Assembly (NCBI GenBank): GCA_028824715.1
Contig: JAPPCV010000060.1
Span: 1-35,373 of the forward strand
DNA: 35,373 nucleotides
Direction: 5' to 3'
Origin: Boseongicola sp.
Lineage (GTDB): Bacteria > Pseudomonadota > Alphaproteobacteria > Rhodobacterales > Rhodobacteraceae
In this document: positions 25,011 through 34,169 of the stretch, in pieces
Layout: each line of letters starts with the position of its first letter
Position numbering within the stretch: position 1 is the first letter of the stretch
Translations under genes and position numbers: made by a program
The notes under the pieces: model-generated
Told to the model about the DNA's origin: nothing
Database searches by the model: none
Seen by the model: only the letters and a program-made list of their open reading frames with translations

Positions 25011-25466
25011 CTACCAGATCTGGCTGAGCTCTTCCCTCGAGAGCTCTCCGGGGACGATGGCAAGCGGCACTGGAAGGGACCCAAGACGTCGCGAAAGAGC
25101 CGTCACGATGGGGCCCGGACCGCCCTTGTCGGCACTGGCCCCGAGCACGAGCAGCCCGATGCCGCCGTCTTCCTCGATCTGGGCGAGAATTTCCGGCACG
25201 GCCTCCCCTTCGCGGATCACCAGTTCGGGGTCCACCTCCTGTCGATCTCTCATCCACCTGGCGAAGACCTCGAAATGCGCGTGGATGCGCTCGCGCGCCT
25301 CCTCCCGCATGATTTCACCGACGCCGATCCAGTGCTGGAACTCCTCCGGCGGGATGACCGCGAGAACCTGCACGCCCCCGCCTGCCTTCGAGGCGCCGAT
25401 GGCGGCAAACCGCATCGCGTTCAGGCATTCGCGACTGTCATCGAGGATTACCATGGACTTCTTCAT
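25011..25466 (-). CDS. Universal stress protein (UspA) family
   Basis: The 151-residue single-domain protein has a Usp fold: MVILDDSRECLNAMRFAAIGASKAGGGVQVLAVI as strand 1, helix 1, strand 2; then ELVIREGEAVPEILAQIEED, IGLLVLGAS and PVPLAIVPGEL as the C-terminal strand. The nucleotide-binding Gly-rich motif (G-x2-G-x9-G-S) is only partly matched (GASADKGGPGPIVTALSRRLG), so ATP binding is uncertain. GGAGGCAAGGC precedes the ATG. It follows the cyclodeaminase-family gene after 35 bases and probably shares its transcript. Usps are often induced in stationary phase or anoxia; no such signal is visible here. Confidence 0.85.
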   Translation of the reverse strand: MKKSMVILDDSRECLNAMRFAAIGASKAGGGVQVLAVIPPEEFQHWIGVGEIMREEARERIHAHFEVFARWMRDRQEVDPELVIREGEAVPEILAQIEEDGGIGLLVLGASADKGGPGPIVTALSRRLGSLPVPLAIVPGELSREELSQIW

Positions 25467-25501
25467 GCCTTGCCTCCGGTGCCGGACGCATGATGCGCGG
25501 T

Positions 25502-26482
25502 TCAGGAACCCCTGTCCATCGTGGCATCCGCAACGAGCTGCCCAGCCCCGGTATCCCGTGCACGCGAATACGCCAGAACTGCTGCGGCGTAGTCGCCGAG
25601 GGCGAGCCCCCGAAACGCGAAGGCCGCAGGCCGCTTCAATTCATCAATGCGCCCGGTGACGAGATCCGTAAGGTCGCCGGAAATGGCTGACGCTCCCAGC
25701 AATGGACGCTCAGCGGTCCGCTCCTGCTCGAGATCGTCGACAACGACGGTGCCAAGGCGGGCGAGGCTGTCGGGGTGCCATGGAATGCACAGGTCGGTGA
25801 TCGCCGCGAAGGCGGTGGGCTTCATCCACGCCGCGTCAAGGAAGGGCTCGACCGCGTAGTCGAGCGTGATGGACGTGACCACGATGTCGGCCCCGCGGAG
25901 GGTCTCTTCCGCATCCGCCGCGCGAGCGTCCAGCCCCGATTCACGCGCCTCCTCGCAGAATGCGTCGCGATTGGCCGCGCTGCGGCCGCAGGCCAGGACC
26001 CGTTGCAGGGGAAAGAGCGCACGAAACGCGGCGAGATGGCTTCGCGCCTGGACGCCGCAGCCAACGAACCCGATCGTCGCCGAGGCAGGATCGGCCAGAC
26101 GCCGTGCCACGACCGCCGAAAGCGCCGCCGTCCTGTGCGCGGTGATCCAGTTCGCTCCCATGACGGACTTCAGCAGGCCGGTTTTGGCGTCAAGCGCGAG
26201 GATGGCCCCGTTGATCGAGGGCAGGCCGCGCCCAGGATTGTCCGGGCTGACGCTGACGGTCTTGAGGACCGTCAGGCCTTCGTCGCCGACGGCAAGCGTG
26301 GACATCATGTATCGTCCGTCGCCCGGCAGAAGCGCGGACTTTGGCGTGACGTGCAACCGGCCCTCGGATTTCGCGATCAGCGCGGTCTCGATGGCGTCGG
26401 CGATTTCGCCGGGCCGGATCGCAAGCGCTTCGATCGCGCTGTCCGGCAGGTAAAGGAAACGGCCGTCTTCATGCATTGCCAT
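25502..26482 (-). CDS. Ornithine cyclodeaminase / mu-crystallin family protein
   Basis: The 326-residue NAD(P)-dependent enzyme family includes ornithine cyclodeaminase, alanine dehydrogenase (archaeal type) and ketimine/pyrroline-carboxylate reductases. Motifs: HVTPKSALLPGDGRYMMSTLAV, KTVSVSPDNPGRGLPSINGAILALD, LKSVMGANWITAHRTAALSAVVARRL and the Rossmann loop GFVGCGVQARSHLAAF. The conserved Lys and Arg of the substrate pocket appear to be present. The ATG at 26482 is preceded by GAGAAGG at about 10 bases; an ATG two codons later is possible. It lies between a class IV aminotransferase and a Usp gene; an amino-acid role is inferred from the aminotransferase neighbour. Confidence 0.85.
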   Translation of the reverse strand: MAMHEDGRFLYLPDSAIEALAIRPGEIADAIETALIAKSEGRLHVTPKSALLPGDGRYMMSTLAVGDEGLTVLKTVSVSPDNPGRGLPSINGAILALDAKTGLLKSVMGANWITAHRTAALSAVVARRLADPASATIGFVGCGVQARSHLAAFRALFPLQRVLACGRSAANRDAFCEEARESGLDARAADAEETLRGADIVVTSITLDYAVEPFLDAAWMKPTAFAAITDLCIPWHPDSLARLGTVVVDDLEQERTAERPLLGASAISGDLTDLVTGRIDELKRPAAFAFRGLALGDYAAAVLAYSRARDTGAGQLVADATMDRGS

Positions 26483-26643
26483 CGGTGATGCGCCTTCTCT
26501 GGATCCAGGACAGCGTGGACGAGGTTCGGAGAGGTGTCCATATGCCGGATCGCGGCGTCATCGACGCATCCGGGGGCGACGCGCCTGCCGGGCAAATGCC
26601 GTGGCGATTGCCACGCAAGGATCCGTCAGGACCTGAGAGACGG

Positions 26644-27510
26644 TCAGTTGCCTTCCGAATGAGCCCAGTCCCAGTACATCTCGCGCACGCGGCGCGTGAC
26701 CGGTCCCGGCTGGAACTCGGTTCCGTCGAATTCGATGACGGGCGTGATCTTGTTCATGTTGCCTGACATGAAGAGTTCGTCAGCGCCACGAATGTCGTCG
26801 AAGGCCAGCACGGCCTCGCGGACGATTGAGCCGTCGGCTGCAAGATTCGCCATGTGACGCGCACGCGTGATGCCGGCCAGGAAGGTGCCGTTTGCAACCG
26901 GAGTCAGGACTTCCCCGTCCCTGACCATGAAGATGTTTGCAGTGGCGGTTTCCGCGACGTTGCCCATGGCGTCGGCCACAAGCGCATTCGGATAGCCCTT
27001 TGCCCTCGCTTCGGCGATCATGCGCGCGTTGTTGGGATAGAGGCATCCCGCCTTGGCGTTGACGACCGCGCTTTCCAGGATCGGGCGACGGAATCGCGTG
27101 GTGGTCAATCGAGTCGATGCATCTTCGGGCGCCAGCGGCCTTTCCTCGAGGCAGACGGAAAATGCAGTGCTCCCGGCATCCGGCACGATCGCTGTCTCGT
27201 CGCCGTCGACGCCCCAGTACATGGGCCGGATGTACACGGCGGCGTCCGTCGAAAGGGACCTCAATCCGTCCCAAATGATCTCCACCATTTCCTCTGCAGA
27301 ATGCGTCGGAGTGAGCATGAGGGCTTCCGCGGAGTGATTGACCCTCTCGCAATGGGCAAGGAGGTCGGGAGCCACCCCATCGAAGTAGCGCGCGCCGTCG
27401 AAGACGCTGGAACCAAGCCACGCGCCGTGATCTGCGGCCCTCATGACGAAGGCGTCGCCGTCATGCCAACTGCCCTCGAAATAGGTGCGTACATTGGTGC
27501 CAAATGCCAT
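26644..27510 (-). CDS. Branched-chain-amino-acid-type aminotransferase (PLP fold type IV)
   Basis: The 288-residue PLP enzyme belongs to the IlvE/D-alanine aminotransferase/ADC lyase group. Lys153 in [12 protein letters not shown] is the expected Schiff-base lysine; [14 protein letters not shown] contains the Glu that binds the pyridine nitrogen. [15 protein letters not shown] is the N-terminal substrate loop, and GITRARHM the phosphate-binding region. The RPMYWG segment differs from the RPLIWRG typical of true IlvE, so substrate preference may differ. AAGGA precedes the ATG by 9 bases. Divergent from nadD, with 139 bases between the starts. Calling it IlvE would overreach. Confidence 0.85.
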   Translation of the reverse strand: MAFGTNVRTYFEGSWHDGDAFVMRAADHGAWLGSSVFDGARYFDGVAPDLLAHCERVNHSAEALMLTPTHSAEEMVEIIWDGLRSLSTDAAVYIRPMYWGVDGDETAIVPDAGSTAFSVCLEERPLAPEDASTRLTTTRFRRPILESAVVNAKAGCLYPNNARMIAEARAKGYPNALVADAMGNVAETATANIFMVRDGEVLTPVANGTFLAGITRARHMANLAADGSIVREAVLAFDDIRGADELFMSGNMNKITPVIEFDGTEFQPGPVTRRVREMYWDWAHSEGN

Positions 27511-27649
27511 GAATCAGGTCCTTTCGAAGGGCGAACCTAGGCGGTCCCGCATGGCGCGTCCAGAACGAGTTTCGCGACCGGATCCGCAGCACTCCATGAT
27601 CCGGAATTCGCTGGACAATTGCGGGCGGGCAGGACACGACCCTTGCTGC

Positions 27650-28255
27650 ATGGAAAGAGGATTCCCACTGGCGCGGCCTGGAATGCGCATCGGTCTGCTC
27701 GGCGGATCGTTTGATCCGGCCCATGAAGGTCATGCGCACATCACCCGCGAGGCATTGAAGCGTCTTGCCCTCGACGAGGTGTGGTGGCTGGTGTCTCCGG
27801 GAAATCCGTTGAAGGACAGCGGGCCCGCCCCGCTGCGGGAGCGCATGACGCGTGCGCGGGCGGTCATGAAGCATCCTGGGGTCCGCGTCACCGACCTGGA
27901 AGTGCGGCTTGCGACGCGGCTCACATGCGACAGCCTCAGCCGAATGACGGGGCGATTTCCCGGCGTGCGCTTCGTTTGGCTGATGGGTGCGGACAATCTG
28001 GCGGACCTGCATCGCTGGGAACGCTGGGAAGAGATCATGGCCCTGGTGCCGGTAGCCGTGCTTGCCAGGCCCGGCCATCGGGTAACGCCGCTGCTTGCTC
28101 CGGCAGCACGCCGGTTTCGGCGCAGACGGCTTCCGGCACGCGCGGCTCCGCTGCTGGCCTTTGCGGACCCGCCGGCCTGGACTTTCCTGAATGTGCCCAT
28201 GAGCGATCTTTCGTCCACGCGCATTCGCGGAATCGGCGGTTGGCCGCACGGCTGA
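27650..28255 (+). CDS. nadD: Nicotinate-nucleotide adenylyltransferase NadD
   Basis: NadD joins nicotinate mononucleotide and ATP to form deamido-NAD in NAD synthesis. The 201-residue protein has [11 protein letters not shown] (18-28; the H-x-G-H nucleotidyl transfer motif), [33 protein letters not shown] and the C-terminal SSTRIR that binds triphosphate. The ATG at 27650 gives the N-terminus [19 protein letters not shown] that I recall for related alphaproteobacterial proteins; an ATG at 27683 is the alternative. Neither has a strong ribosome binding site. rsfS, which often follows nadD, is not present here. Confidence 0.93.
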   Translation: MERGFPLARPGMRIGLLGGSFDPAHEGHAHITREALKRLALDEVWWLVSPGNPLKDSGPAPLRERMTRARAVMKHPGVRVTDLEVRLATRLTCDSLSRMTGRFPGVRFVWLMGADNLADLHRWERWEEIMALVPVAVLARPGHRVTPLLAPAARRFRRRRLPARAAPLLAFADPPAWTFLNVPMSDLSSTRIRGIGGWPHG

Positions 28256-28314
28256 AGGAACTGGCAGCGTGTCTTGGGAACAGGCATCCGGATCTTGTTG
28301 TCATGGGTCGCGGG

Positions 28315-28333
28315 CCCGGCCCTTTCGGCCGGG
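28315..28333. repeat. Hairpin between the convergent nadD and TerB-like genes
   Basis: CCCGGCC-CTTTC-GGCCGGG is a perfect 7-bp stem with a 5-base loop, lying between two genes that converge. It has no T-run on either side, so it is at best a weak bidirectional terminator. Confidence 0.35.
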
Positions 28334-28389
28334 TGCTGTCGGTGCCGCTCCCGGACCGGGCGTGCCTGCCTGGGTTCGCTTTCGACCAG

Positions 28390-28812
28390 TCAAAGGATGC
28401 GGTGCCTCGCCCTCGCGCCCGCCTCGATCGCGGCGGCGAGCAGCCGATCGATGTTCAACTCGTAGCGCATGTCGGCGAGGAGCCTGAGCTCGGACTCGCG
28501 CGCGGCACCGTCCGCAGCCGCAACGTCGCAGGCTGCCGCGTAGGCCGTGTCGAAGAGCCGTTCGGGGAGGTTCCTGCGCACCGTGTCCCAGAGGATGTCG
28601 AGCCCGTCCTCTTCCGCGAGTATGTCAAAGGTGGCGGCAGAGACCTGCCTCAAGCGGTCCATCTCGTAATTGCTGAAGACGGGCAGATGGTTCACCATGC
28701 GTTCGATCGAGACAAGTTCGGACGTGCGAATCGTGTCGTCCGTGGCGGAAACCGCGATCATGACGGCGAGCAACGTGTCTTCTGGCGTGAAGTCAGCGGG
28801 TTTCAGGGCCAA
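28390..28812 (-). CDS. Tellurite-resistance TerB-like family protein
   Basis: The 140-residue, all-helical acidic protein resembles the TerB/DjlA N-terminal domain: PEDTLLAVMIAVSATDDTIRTSELVSIERMVNHL, then DILAEEDGLDILWDTVRRNLPE and ADGAARESELRLLADMRYELNIDR. Acidic helix-loop segments (ATDDTIRTSE, AADGAARESE) are the pseudo-EF-hand-like, metal-binding regions of the fold. Start is TTG at 28812, supported by GAGAGGAGG with AGGAGG 6 bases ahead. No other ter genes are nearby, so a tellurite role is not implied. Its promoter overlaps that of lysK. Confidence 0.8.
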   Translation of the reverse strand: MALKPADFTPEDTLLAVMIAVSATDDTIRTSELVSIERMVNHLPVFSNYEMDRLRQVSAATFDILAEEDGLDILWDTVRRNLPERLFDTAYAAACDVAAADGAARESELRLLADMRYELNIDRLLAAAIEAGARARHRIL

Positions 28813-28841
28813 GGTGGGCCTCCTCTCTCATGCTGCCCGGG

Positions 28842-28870
28842 AATTTATTGACGCGACAGCGCCGCTGCAA
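28842..28870 (-). promoter_or_regulatory. Candidate promoter of the TerB-like gene
   Basis: Minus strand TTGCAG (28865-28870), exactly 17 bases, TAAATT (28842-28847). It overlaps the divergent lysK promoter almost completely. Confidence 0.5.
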
Positions 28871-28876
28871 TAGGAC
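28848..28876 (+). promoter_or_regulatory. Candidate promoter of lysK
   Basis: Plus strand TTGACG (28848-28853), exactly 17 bases, TAGGAC (28871-28876). The predicted start near 28883 leaves a leader of about 23 bases before the lysK ATG, containing GGAG. Confidence 0.5.
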
Positions 28877-28905
28877 ACCGTTTCCGCAATTTGGAGATCG
28901 ATCCG

Positions 28906-30483
28906 ATGACCGCGATGCGAGATGCGGCACTGGCCTCGAAGGCGTGGCCATTCGAAGAGGCCCGGCGGCTGCTTCGGCGTTACGAGGCAGGCCCGCCAGA
29001 GAAGGGCCATGTCCTGTTCCAAACCGGCTACGGGCCGAGCGGACTGCCGCATATCGGCACCTTCGGCGAGGTTGCGCGGACAACCATGGTGCGTCGCGCT
29101 TTCGAGCAGATCAGCGACATTCCGACGAAGCTTGCCTGCTTTTCGGATGACATGGACGGGCTGAGGAAAGTCCCGGACAACGTGCCGAACAAGGAGCAGA
29201 TGCAGGAGGACATGAACCTGCCGCTGACGCGGGTGCGTGATCCGTTCGGAACCCATGAGAGCTTCGGTGCGCACAACAATGCCCGGCTTCGCGCCTTTCT
29301 GGACGAATTCGGATTCGAGTACGAGTTCGTGTCGGCGACGGAAGCCTACATGTCGGGCCGCTTTGACGATATTTTGCTGACCGCTCTCGATCGCTTCGAC
29401 AGAATCATGGAGATCATGCTGCCGACGCTTGGCGCGGACCGGCAGTTGACCTATTCGCCGTTTCTTCCGATCAGCCCGAAGTCCGGGCATGTGCTCCAGG
29501 TCCCGACGCTTGAGCGAAACGTCTCGACCGGCACGATCGTCTACGAGGAACCGGACGGGGATCGGGTGGAAGTCCCCGTGACCGGCGGCAACGTCAAGAT
29601 GCAGTGGAGGCCGGACTGGGGCATGCGCTGGGCTGCCCTTGAGGTCGATTACGAGATGTTCGGCAAGGACCTGATCCCGTCTGCAGAGCTTTCGTCAAGG
29701 ATTTGCCGGACATTGGGTGCGCGGCCGCCGGAACTCCTGAACTACGAGCTGTTCAACGACGAGCACGGACAGAAGATCTCGAAGTCCAAGGGCAACGGCC
29801 TTCCGCTGGAGGACTGGCTGGCCTATGCCGCACCAGAGAGCCTCGCGTATTTCATGTACCTGAAGCCGCGAACCGCGAAGCGACTCTACTTCGACGTGAT
29901 TCCGAAGGCCGTGGACGAATATCATCAGCAGCTTCGCGCCTTTGAAGGCCAGGACGATGCCGCAAGGCTCGCGAATCCGGTCTATCACGTGCATTCGGGC
30001 GACGTGCCGAGCTCCAACCTGATCGTGCCGTACTCGATGCTCCTGAATCTTGCCAGCGTCTCCGGAGCAGAGGACAAACGTCGCCTCTGGGGTTTCATCA
30101 AGCGCTATGCGCCCGCTGCGGCGCCGGACACGCACCCCGACCTTGATGCAGCAGCCGGGTTTGCCGTTGCGTATTTCAACGATCTCGTGAGACCGCACAG
30201 GACCTATCGTGCTCCCGAAGGAAGGGAGCGGGCCGCGTTGGAAGACTTGAAGGCGCGGCTTGAAACCTGGGGCGGCGGCACGGACGCGGAGGAGATTCAG
30301 TCCATGGTCTATGCCGTCGGCCGCGAGAATGGGTTCGACCCTCTTCGCGACTGGTTCAAGGCGCTTTACGAGGTGCTCCTGGGCTCGAGCCAGGGGCCGC
30401 GCTTCGGCGTGTTCATCGCCTTGTACGGCATAGGCGAAACGATGGCGCTGATCGATCAGGCGCTCGAGGGCAAGCTCTCCTGA
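28906..30483 (+). CDS. lysK: Class I lysyl-tRNA synthetase LysK
   Basis: The 525-residue enzyme charges tRNA-Lys. It is a class I synthetase, unlike the class II LysS of most bacteria; alphaproteobacteria commonly use this archaeal-type form. HIGH motif PHIGTFGE (48-55) and KMSKS motif KISKSKGNG (290-298) are intact. KLACFSDDMDGLRKVPDNVPN is the class I LysRS zinc-region/insertion sequence typical of the family, and VPVTGGNVKMQWRPDWGMRWAAL is also diagnostic. Start: ATG at 28906, GGAG 9 bases ahead; another ATG three codons later is possible. No second LysRS is seen in the window. Confidence 0.96.
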   Translation: MTAMRDAALASKAWPFEEARRLLRRYEAGPPEKGHVLFQTGYGPSGLPHIGTFGEVARTTMVRRAFEQISDIPTKLACFSDDMDGLRKVPDNVPNKEQMQEDMNLPLTRVRDPFGTHESFGAHNNARLRAFLDEFGFEYEFVSATEAYMSGRFDDILLTALDRFDRIMEIMLPTLGADRQLTYSPFLPISPKSGHVLQVPTLERNVSTGTIVYEEPDGDRVEVPVTGGNVKMQWRPDWGMRWAALEVDYEMFGKDLIPSAELSSRICRTLGARPPELLNYELFNDEHGQKISKSKGNGLPLEDWLAYAAPESLAYFMYLKPRTAKRLYFDVIPKAVDEYHQQLRAFEGQDDAARLANPVYHVHSGDVPSSNLIVPYSMLLNLASVSGAEDKRRLWGFIKRYAPAAAPDTHPDLDAAAGFAVAYFNDLVRPHRTYRAPEGRERAALEDLKARLETWGGGTDAEEIQSMVYAVGRENGFDPLRDWFKALYEVLLGSSQGPRFGVFIALYGIGETMALIDQALEGKLS

Positions 30484-30838
30484 GGCGCTGTCGGTCCGGT
30501 GCCCATCGCCATTTCGGCCGAGAGGGCGGCAGATTCCGACATGGTGGGTTCGGACTGGACACGGAGCACGGGCGCTTCCCGGAGATTTCCGTTCTGACCG
30601 ATCGCAGGCTGCCTTTGCCGGCGTGCCTGTCGAACTCCTCGGTGAGTTCAAGGGACAGCCGCCAGAACCGCTTGGCCCGGCGTGACCAGGTCGCAAGGGA
30701 GTTGATCCCGGAAACTGGGATCGCCCAAGGCGCTGCCGCAAGAGGGCCAGGTCTTGAACCGCCGTGCCTTCCATTGACAGACGCAAGACGCGTGGACAGG
30801 ATGTCCGAGGTGACGTCCTTTTGCGAAGGAGACGCGCC
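30484..30838. other. 355-base region between lysK and the DUF4864 gene
   Basis: No gene with a ribosome binding site or recognisable product was found. It contains a 6-bp hairpin (GATCCC-7-GGGATC, 30704-30722) and, near its end, a candidate promoter for the DUF4864 gene. No intrinsic terminator with a T-run follows lysK. Confidence 0.5.
30774..30802 (+). promoter_or_regulatory. Candidate promoter of the DUF4864 gene
   Basis: Perfect TTGACA (30774-30779), 17-base spacer, CAGGAT (30797-30802), about 37 bases upstream of the ATG. The -10 is a weak match. Confidence 0.4.
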
Positions 30839-31261
30839 ATGAAGTCGCGCCTCCGTTCAGTTGTCGTGACATTCGCGTTGTGCTGGGCCGGCATCGCGTC
30901 GGCCGCTGACGTTCTGGTGCGCGTGCCAGGAATCGAGGCAACCATAGATTCCCAGATCGATGCGTTCCTGAAGGATGACTTTGCGCGCGCCTTCTCCTTC
31001 GCGTCGCCAGGCATTCAGGGACTCTTCGGCAACCACCACCGGTTCGGCCAAATGGTGCGCAACGGGTACCCGATGGTCTGGCGACCGGCGGACGTGCGCT
31101 ATCTCAAGCTGCGCGAGGTGGAAGGCGCACTGTGGCAGAGGGTGATGATCCGGGACCGGGCGGGACGCGTTCACTTGCTCGACTACCAGATGGTCCGGAT
31201 TGAAGGTCGCTGGCGGATCAATGGCGTACACATCCTTCGAGAGCCGGACATCGGAGCCTGA
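30839..31261 (+). CDS. DUF4864 domain secreted protein
   Basis: The 140-residue protein starts with a Sec signal peptide (MKSRLRSVVVTFALCWAGIASA, cleavage before ADV). The mature part (IDSQIDAFLKDDFARAFSFASPGIQGLFGNHHRFGQMVRNGYPMVWRP, then QRVMIRDRAGRVHLLDYQMVRIEGRWRINGVHIL) has the NTF2-like organisation of DUF4864 proteins, common in Rhodobacterales and of unknown role. AAGGAG lies 7 bases before the ATG at 30839. It converges on uvrB, with 52 bases between stops. I see no catalytic signature; a periplasmic ligand-binding or structural role is possible. Confidence 0.8.
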   Translation: MKSRLRSVVVTFALCWAGIASAADVLVRVPGIEATIDSQIDAFLKDDFARAFSFASPGIQGLFGNHHRFGQMVRNGYPMVWRPADVRYLKLREVEGALWQRVMIRDRAGRVHLLDYQMVRIEGRWRINGVHILREPDIGA

Positions 31262-31313
31262 CCCTTGTCGGCAGCGGGAGGCATCCGGCACTCGGGACCG
31301 TGCCCCAAAGGGC

Positions 31314-33509
31314 CTATCTCGACTTTCTCTTCCTCCTGCGCACGTTTCCGCCCCGCTGGCCGGCCTTTCCGGCCGACGAACGGCCTTGAGCGGCACGCGA
31401 ATCCTCCACGGCCAGTTCCACCTGTGATTGGCGTGCAAGCGGGTCGTCTGCCACCGCGAGCTCGACGGTCTCCAGACGGTTGATTTCATCCCTGAGCCGT
31501 GCGGCTTCCTCGAATTCCAGGTCTTCAGCAGCCTTACGCATCTTCTCGCGCAACCCTTCAAGATGCGCTTGCAGGTTGGCTCCAACCAGATGCGTGTCGA
31601 CCTGCGCGGTGATGCGGGCCGCGTCGGTGTCGCCCTTGTAGAGTCCTTCGAGCACGTCGGCGACGTTCTTCCGGACCGTTTCGGGCGTGATGCCGTGTGC
31701 CTCGTTGTATGAGAGTTGCTTGGCACGTCGCCGTTCCGTTTCCCTCAGGGCGCGTTCCATGGAACCCGTGACGTGGTCGGCATACATGATGACGCGGCCG
31801 TCGGCGTTGCGAGCGGCCCGGCCAATGGTCTGGATGAGCGAGGTCTCGCTTCGCAGGAAGCCTTCCTTGTCGGCGTCCAGGATTGCCACAAGGCCGCATT
31901 CAGGAATGTCCAGGCCCTCGCGCAACAGGTTGATGCCTACGAGCACGTCAAACGCACCGAGTCGGAGGTCGCGCAGAATCTCGATCCGCTCGAGCGTGTC
32001 GATGTCCGAGTGCATGTAGCGCACCCTGATGCCCTGTTCGTGGAGGTACTCGGTGAGATCCTCTGCCATGCGCTTGGTGAGGGTCGTCACCAAGGTGCGG
32101 TAGCCGTTGGCGGCCACCTTGCGCACCTCGTCCAGCAAGTCGTCGACCTGCATTTCGACCGGACGGATCTCCACTTCAGGGTCGAGCAGTCCGGTCGGGC
32201 GAATGACCTGCTCGACGAACACGCCTCCGGTCTGTTCGAGCTCCCAGGACTGGGGCGTTGCCGAGACGAAGACGGATTGAGGGCGCATGATGTCCCATTC
32301 CTCGAACTTCAGCGGCCGGTTGTCGGTGCAGGAAGGCAGGCGGAAGCCATGCTCGGCGAGGGTGAACTTGCGCCGATAGTCGCCACGATACATGCCGCCG
32401 ATCTGTGGCACGCTGACATGGGACTCGTCAGCAAAGACGATGGCGCGGTCAGGAATGAACTCGAAGAGCGTGGGTGGCGGCTCCCCGGGTGCCCGCCCGG
32501 TCAGGTAGCGCGAGTAGTTCTCGATGCCGTTGCACGATCCCGTCGCCTCGATCATCTCGAGATCAAAGTTCGTGCGTTGCTCAAGCCGCTGCGCTTCAAG
32601 AAGCCTGCCTTCGTCGACAAGCTGGGACAAGCGAATCTTGAGCTCTTCCCGGATGCCCTTGACGGCCTGCTGGAGAGTCGGTCTTGGCGTCACGTAATGA
32701 GAGTTTGCGTAGACCCGGATCTTTTCGAACTTGTCGGTCCTTTCGCCGGTGAGCGGATCAAACTCGGTGATGTCCTCGAGCTCTTCGCCAAAGAAGGACA
32801 GCCGCCATGCCCGGTCTTCCAGATGCGCGGGCCAGAGCTCGATCACGTCGCCCCGGACGCGGAACGTGCCCCTGCGGAACGCCTGATCGTTCCTGCGGTA
32901 TTGCTGCGTGACGAGATCCGCGATGACCTTGCGGGGGTCGCACTCCCGGCCTGCATGCAGGTCCTGGGTCATGGCGCCATAGGTCTCGACGCTGCCGATG
33001 CCGTAGATGCAGGACACCGACGCGACGATGATCACGTCGTCGCGCTCGAGAAGCGCACGCGTGGCGGAGTGGCGCATCCGGTCAATCTGCTCGTTTATCT
33101 GGGCCTCCTTCTCGATGTAGGTGTCTGAACGCGGCACATAGGCTTCGGGCTGGTAGTAGTCGTAGTAGCTGACGAAATACTCGACCGCATTCGAAGGGAA
33201 GAAGCCCTTGAACTCGCCATAGAGCTGCGCCGCGAGCGTCTTGTTCGGCGCAAGGACGATCGCCGGGCGCTGAGTCGCCTCGATGACCTTGGCCATCGTG
33301 TAGGTCTTGCCAGTGCCCGTCGCACCCAGAAGGACCTGGTTCTGCTCGCCTGCCGTGACCCCTTCGACGAGTTCGGCAATGGCGGTCGGCTGATCGCCGG
33401 CGGGTTCGAATTCCGACTCCATGACGAGCGGATGGCCACCTTCGAGCTTCTCCCGGGTTCGGGGTTCGGGCGCTGGCGAACTGAGGGTCTGGATGTCGGT
33501 TGCGGACAT
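31314..33509 (-). CDS. uvrB: Excinuclease ABC subunit UvrB
   Basis: UvrB is the damage-verification helicase of nucleotide excision repair, loading from UvrA and recruiting UvrC. This 731-residue protein has Walker A GATGTGKT (62-69), the damage-probing beta-hairpin [27 protein letters not shown] (motif II region), [15 protein letters not shown], the helicase C block [49 protein letters not shown], and a C-terminal UVR coiled coil ([24 protein letters not shown]) that binds UvrC. The last about 45 residues are a basic, low-complexity tail ([15 protein letters not shown]). Start: ATG at 33509; upstream binding site is weak. Residues 1-25 are a polar extension. Confidence 0.97.
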   Translation of the reverse strand: MSATDIQTLSSPAPEPRTREKLEGGHPLVMESEFEPAGDQPTAIAELVEGVTAGEQNQVLLGATGTGKTYTMAKVIEATQRPAIVLAPNKTLAAQLYGEFKGFFPSNAVEYFVSYYDYYQPEAYVPRSDTYIEKEAQINEQIDRMRHSATRALLERDDVIIVASVSCIYGIGSVETYGAMTQDLHAGRECDPRKVIADLVTQQYRRNDQAFRRGTFRVRGDVIELWPAHLEDRAWRLSFFGEELEDITEFDPLTGERTDKFEKIRVYANSHYVTPRPTLQQAVKGIREELKIRLSQLVDEGRLLEAQRLEQRTNFDLEMIEATGSCNGIENYSRYLTGRAPGEPPPTLFEFIPDRAIVFADESHVSVPQIGGMYRGDYRRKFTLAEHGFRLPSCTDNRPLKFEEWDIMRPQSVFVSATPQSWELEQTGGVFVEQVIRPTGLLDPEVEIRPVEMQVDDLLDEVRKVAANGYRTLVTTLTKRMAEDLTEYLHEQGIRVRYMHSDIDTLERIEILRDLRLGAFDVLVGINLLREGLDIPECGLVAILDADKEGFLRSETSLIQTIGRAARNADGRVIMYADHVTGSMERALRETERRRAKQLSYNEAHGITPETVRKNVADVLEGLYKGDTDAARITAQVDTHLVGANLQAHLEGLREKMRKAAEDLEFEEAARLRDEINRLETVELAVADDPLARQSQVELAVEDSRAAQGRSSAGKAGQRGGNVRRRKRKSR

Positions 33510-33866
33510 GGATCTGGATTCTTCGGGACCGAGCCAATTTCGACCTTCGACGGCCCGGTTGCAAGCGCGGAGTCGGCGTGACGCCGAGGATCTGCGCCAG
33601 GTCAGGTCGACCGGCATTGCATCGGAGCATCCTGGCTCAGTTGCGCTTCCGCGCCGTTGCTTGCCTGGCAGAATGTGGCTCTCGCGATCAACATTCGACC
33701 GCCGGTGCGACGAGGGGGCCGCCGGCAGGCGCTCGGTGCCTTCATGGCAGGTGGGGTGAGTTTCGGATCGCGCCAACCCTGGCGCAGCAGCGTGTGGCGC
33801 CGGGAAGCATCGCCATCAGATTCTGCGTCTTCACGGCGAAGTGGCAGCTGCTACAGTGACACAACG

Positions 33867-33897
33867 CCGGATCTCGCGGGTTCCTTGCGAGATCCGG
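33867..33897. repeat. 11-bp perfect inverted repeat, possible small-RNA hairpin
   Basis: CCGGATCTCGC (33867-33877), 9-base loop GGGTTCCTT, GCGAGATCCGG (33887-33897). There is no T-run on either strand, so it is not a classic terminator. It could be a regulatory hairpin or REP-type element. Confidence 0.5.
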
Positions 33898-34132
33898 TGC
33901 GTCTTGCTCATTGACACGCAACACGTTGCCGCTGGCCGGCACATTGCTGGCAACGGGGTTGGTCATCGAGAGATCGAGATTGCATACTTCGATCTGCACA
34001 TTGCGGGCATGCAAGTCCTGGGGGACTGCGCGAGCGTCTGCAAGAGGCATGTTGGGGCAGGGGCAAGGGCTTGTTGCGACTGCGGACGGCGCACCGCGGC
34101 AATTTTGCCCCGTCCTTCATTTCGCAAGGCAC

Positions 34133-34161
34133 TTGATCCTGTGCCTGCAATTGTCGATAGA
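34133..34161 (+). promoter_or_regulatory. Candidate promoter of the NDUFS4 homologue
   Basis: TTGATC (34133-34138), 17-base spacer, GATAGA (34156-34161). Transcription would begin about 34168, within two bases of the ATG at 34170, implying a leaderless or nearly leaderless mRNA. Confidence 0.4.
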
Positions 34162-34169
34162 GTGTCTCA

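Larger units (their letters stand above)
33510..34169. other. 660-base divergent region, uvrB / NDUFS4 homologue
   Basis: It holds the start signals for uvrB (minus) and the complex I subunit gene (plus). Several open frames up to about 110 codons on both strands lack ribosome binding sites and recognisable domains. The most notable element is an 11-bp perfect hairpin at 33867-33897. No SOS (LexA) box of the GTTC-N7-GTTC type was recognised in front of uvrB by eye. Confidence 0.5.

Noticed and set aside
31716-33128. 470-codon plus-strand frame opposite uvrB
   Set aside because: uvrB on the minus strand is unambiguous; this is its complement.
33742-34050. 102-codon minus-strand frame with CHCSSCHF cysteines
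   Set aside because: Looked briefly like a metal-binding peptide, but it has no ribosome binding site, crosses the 33867-33897 palindrome and matches no family.
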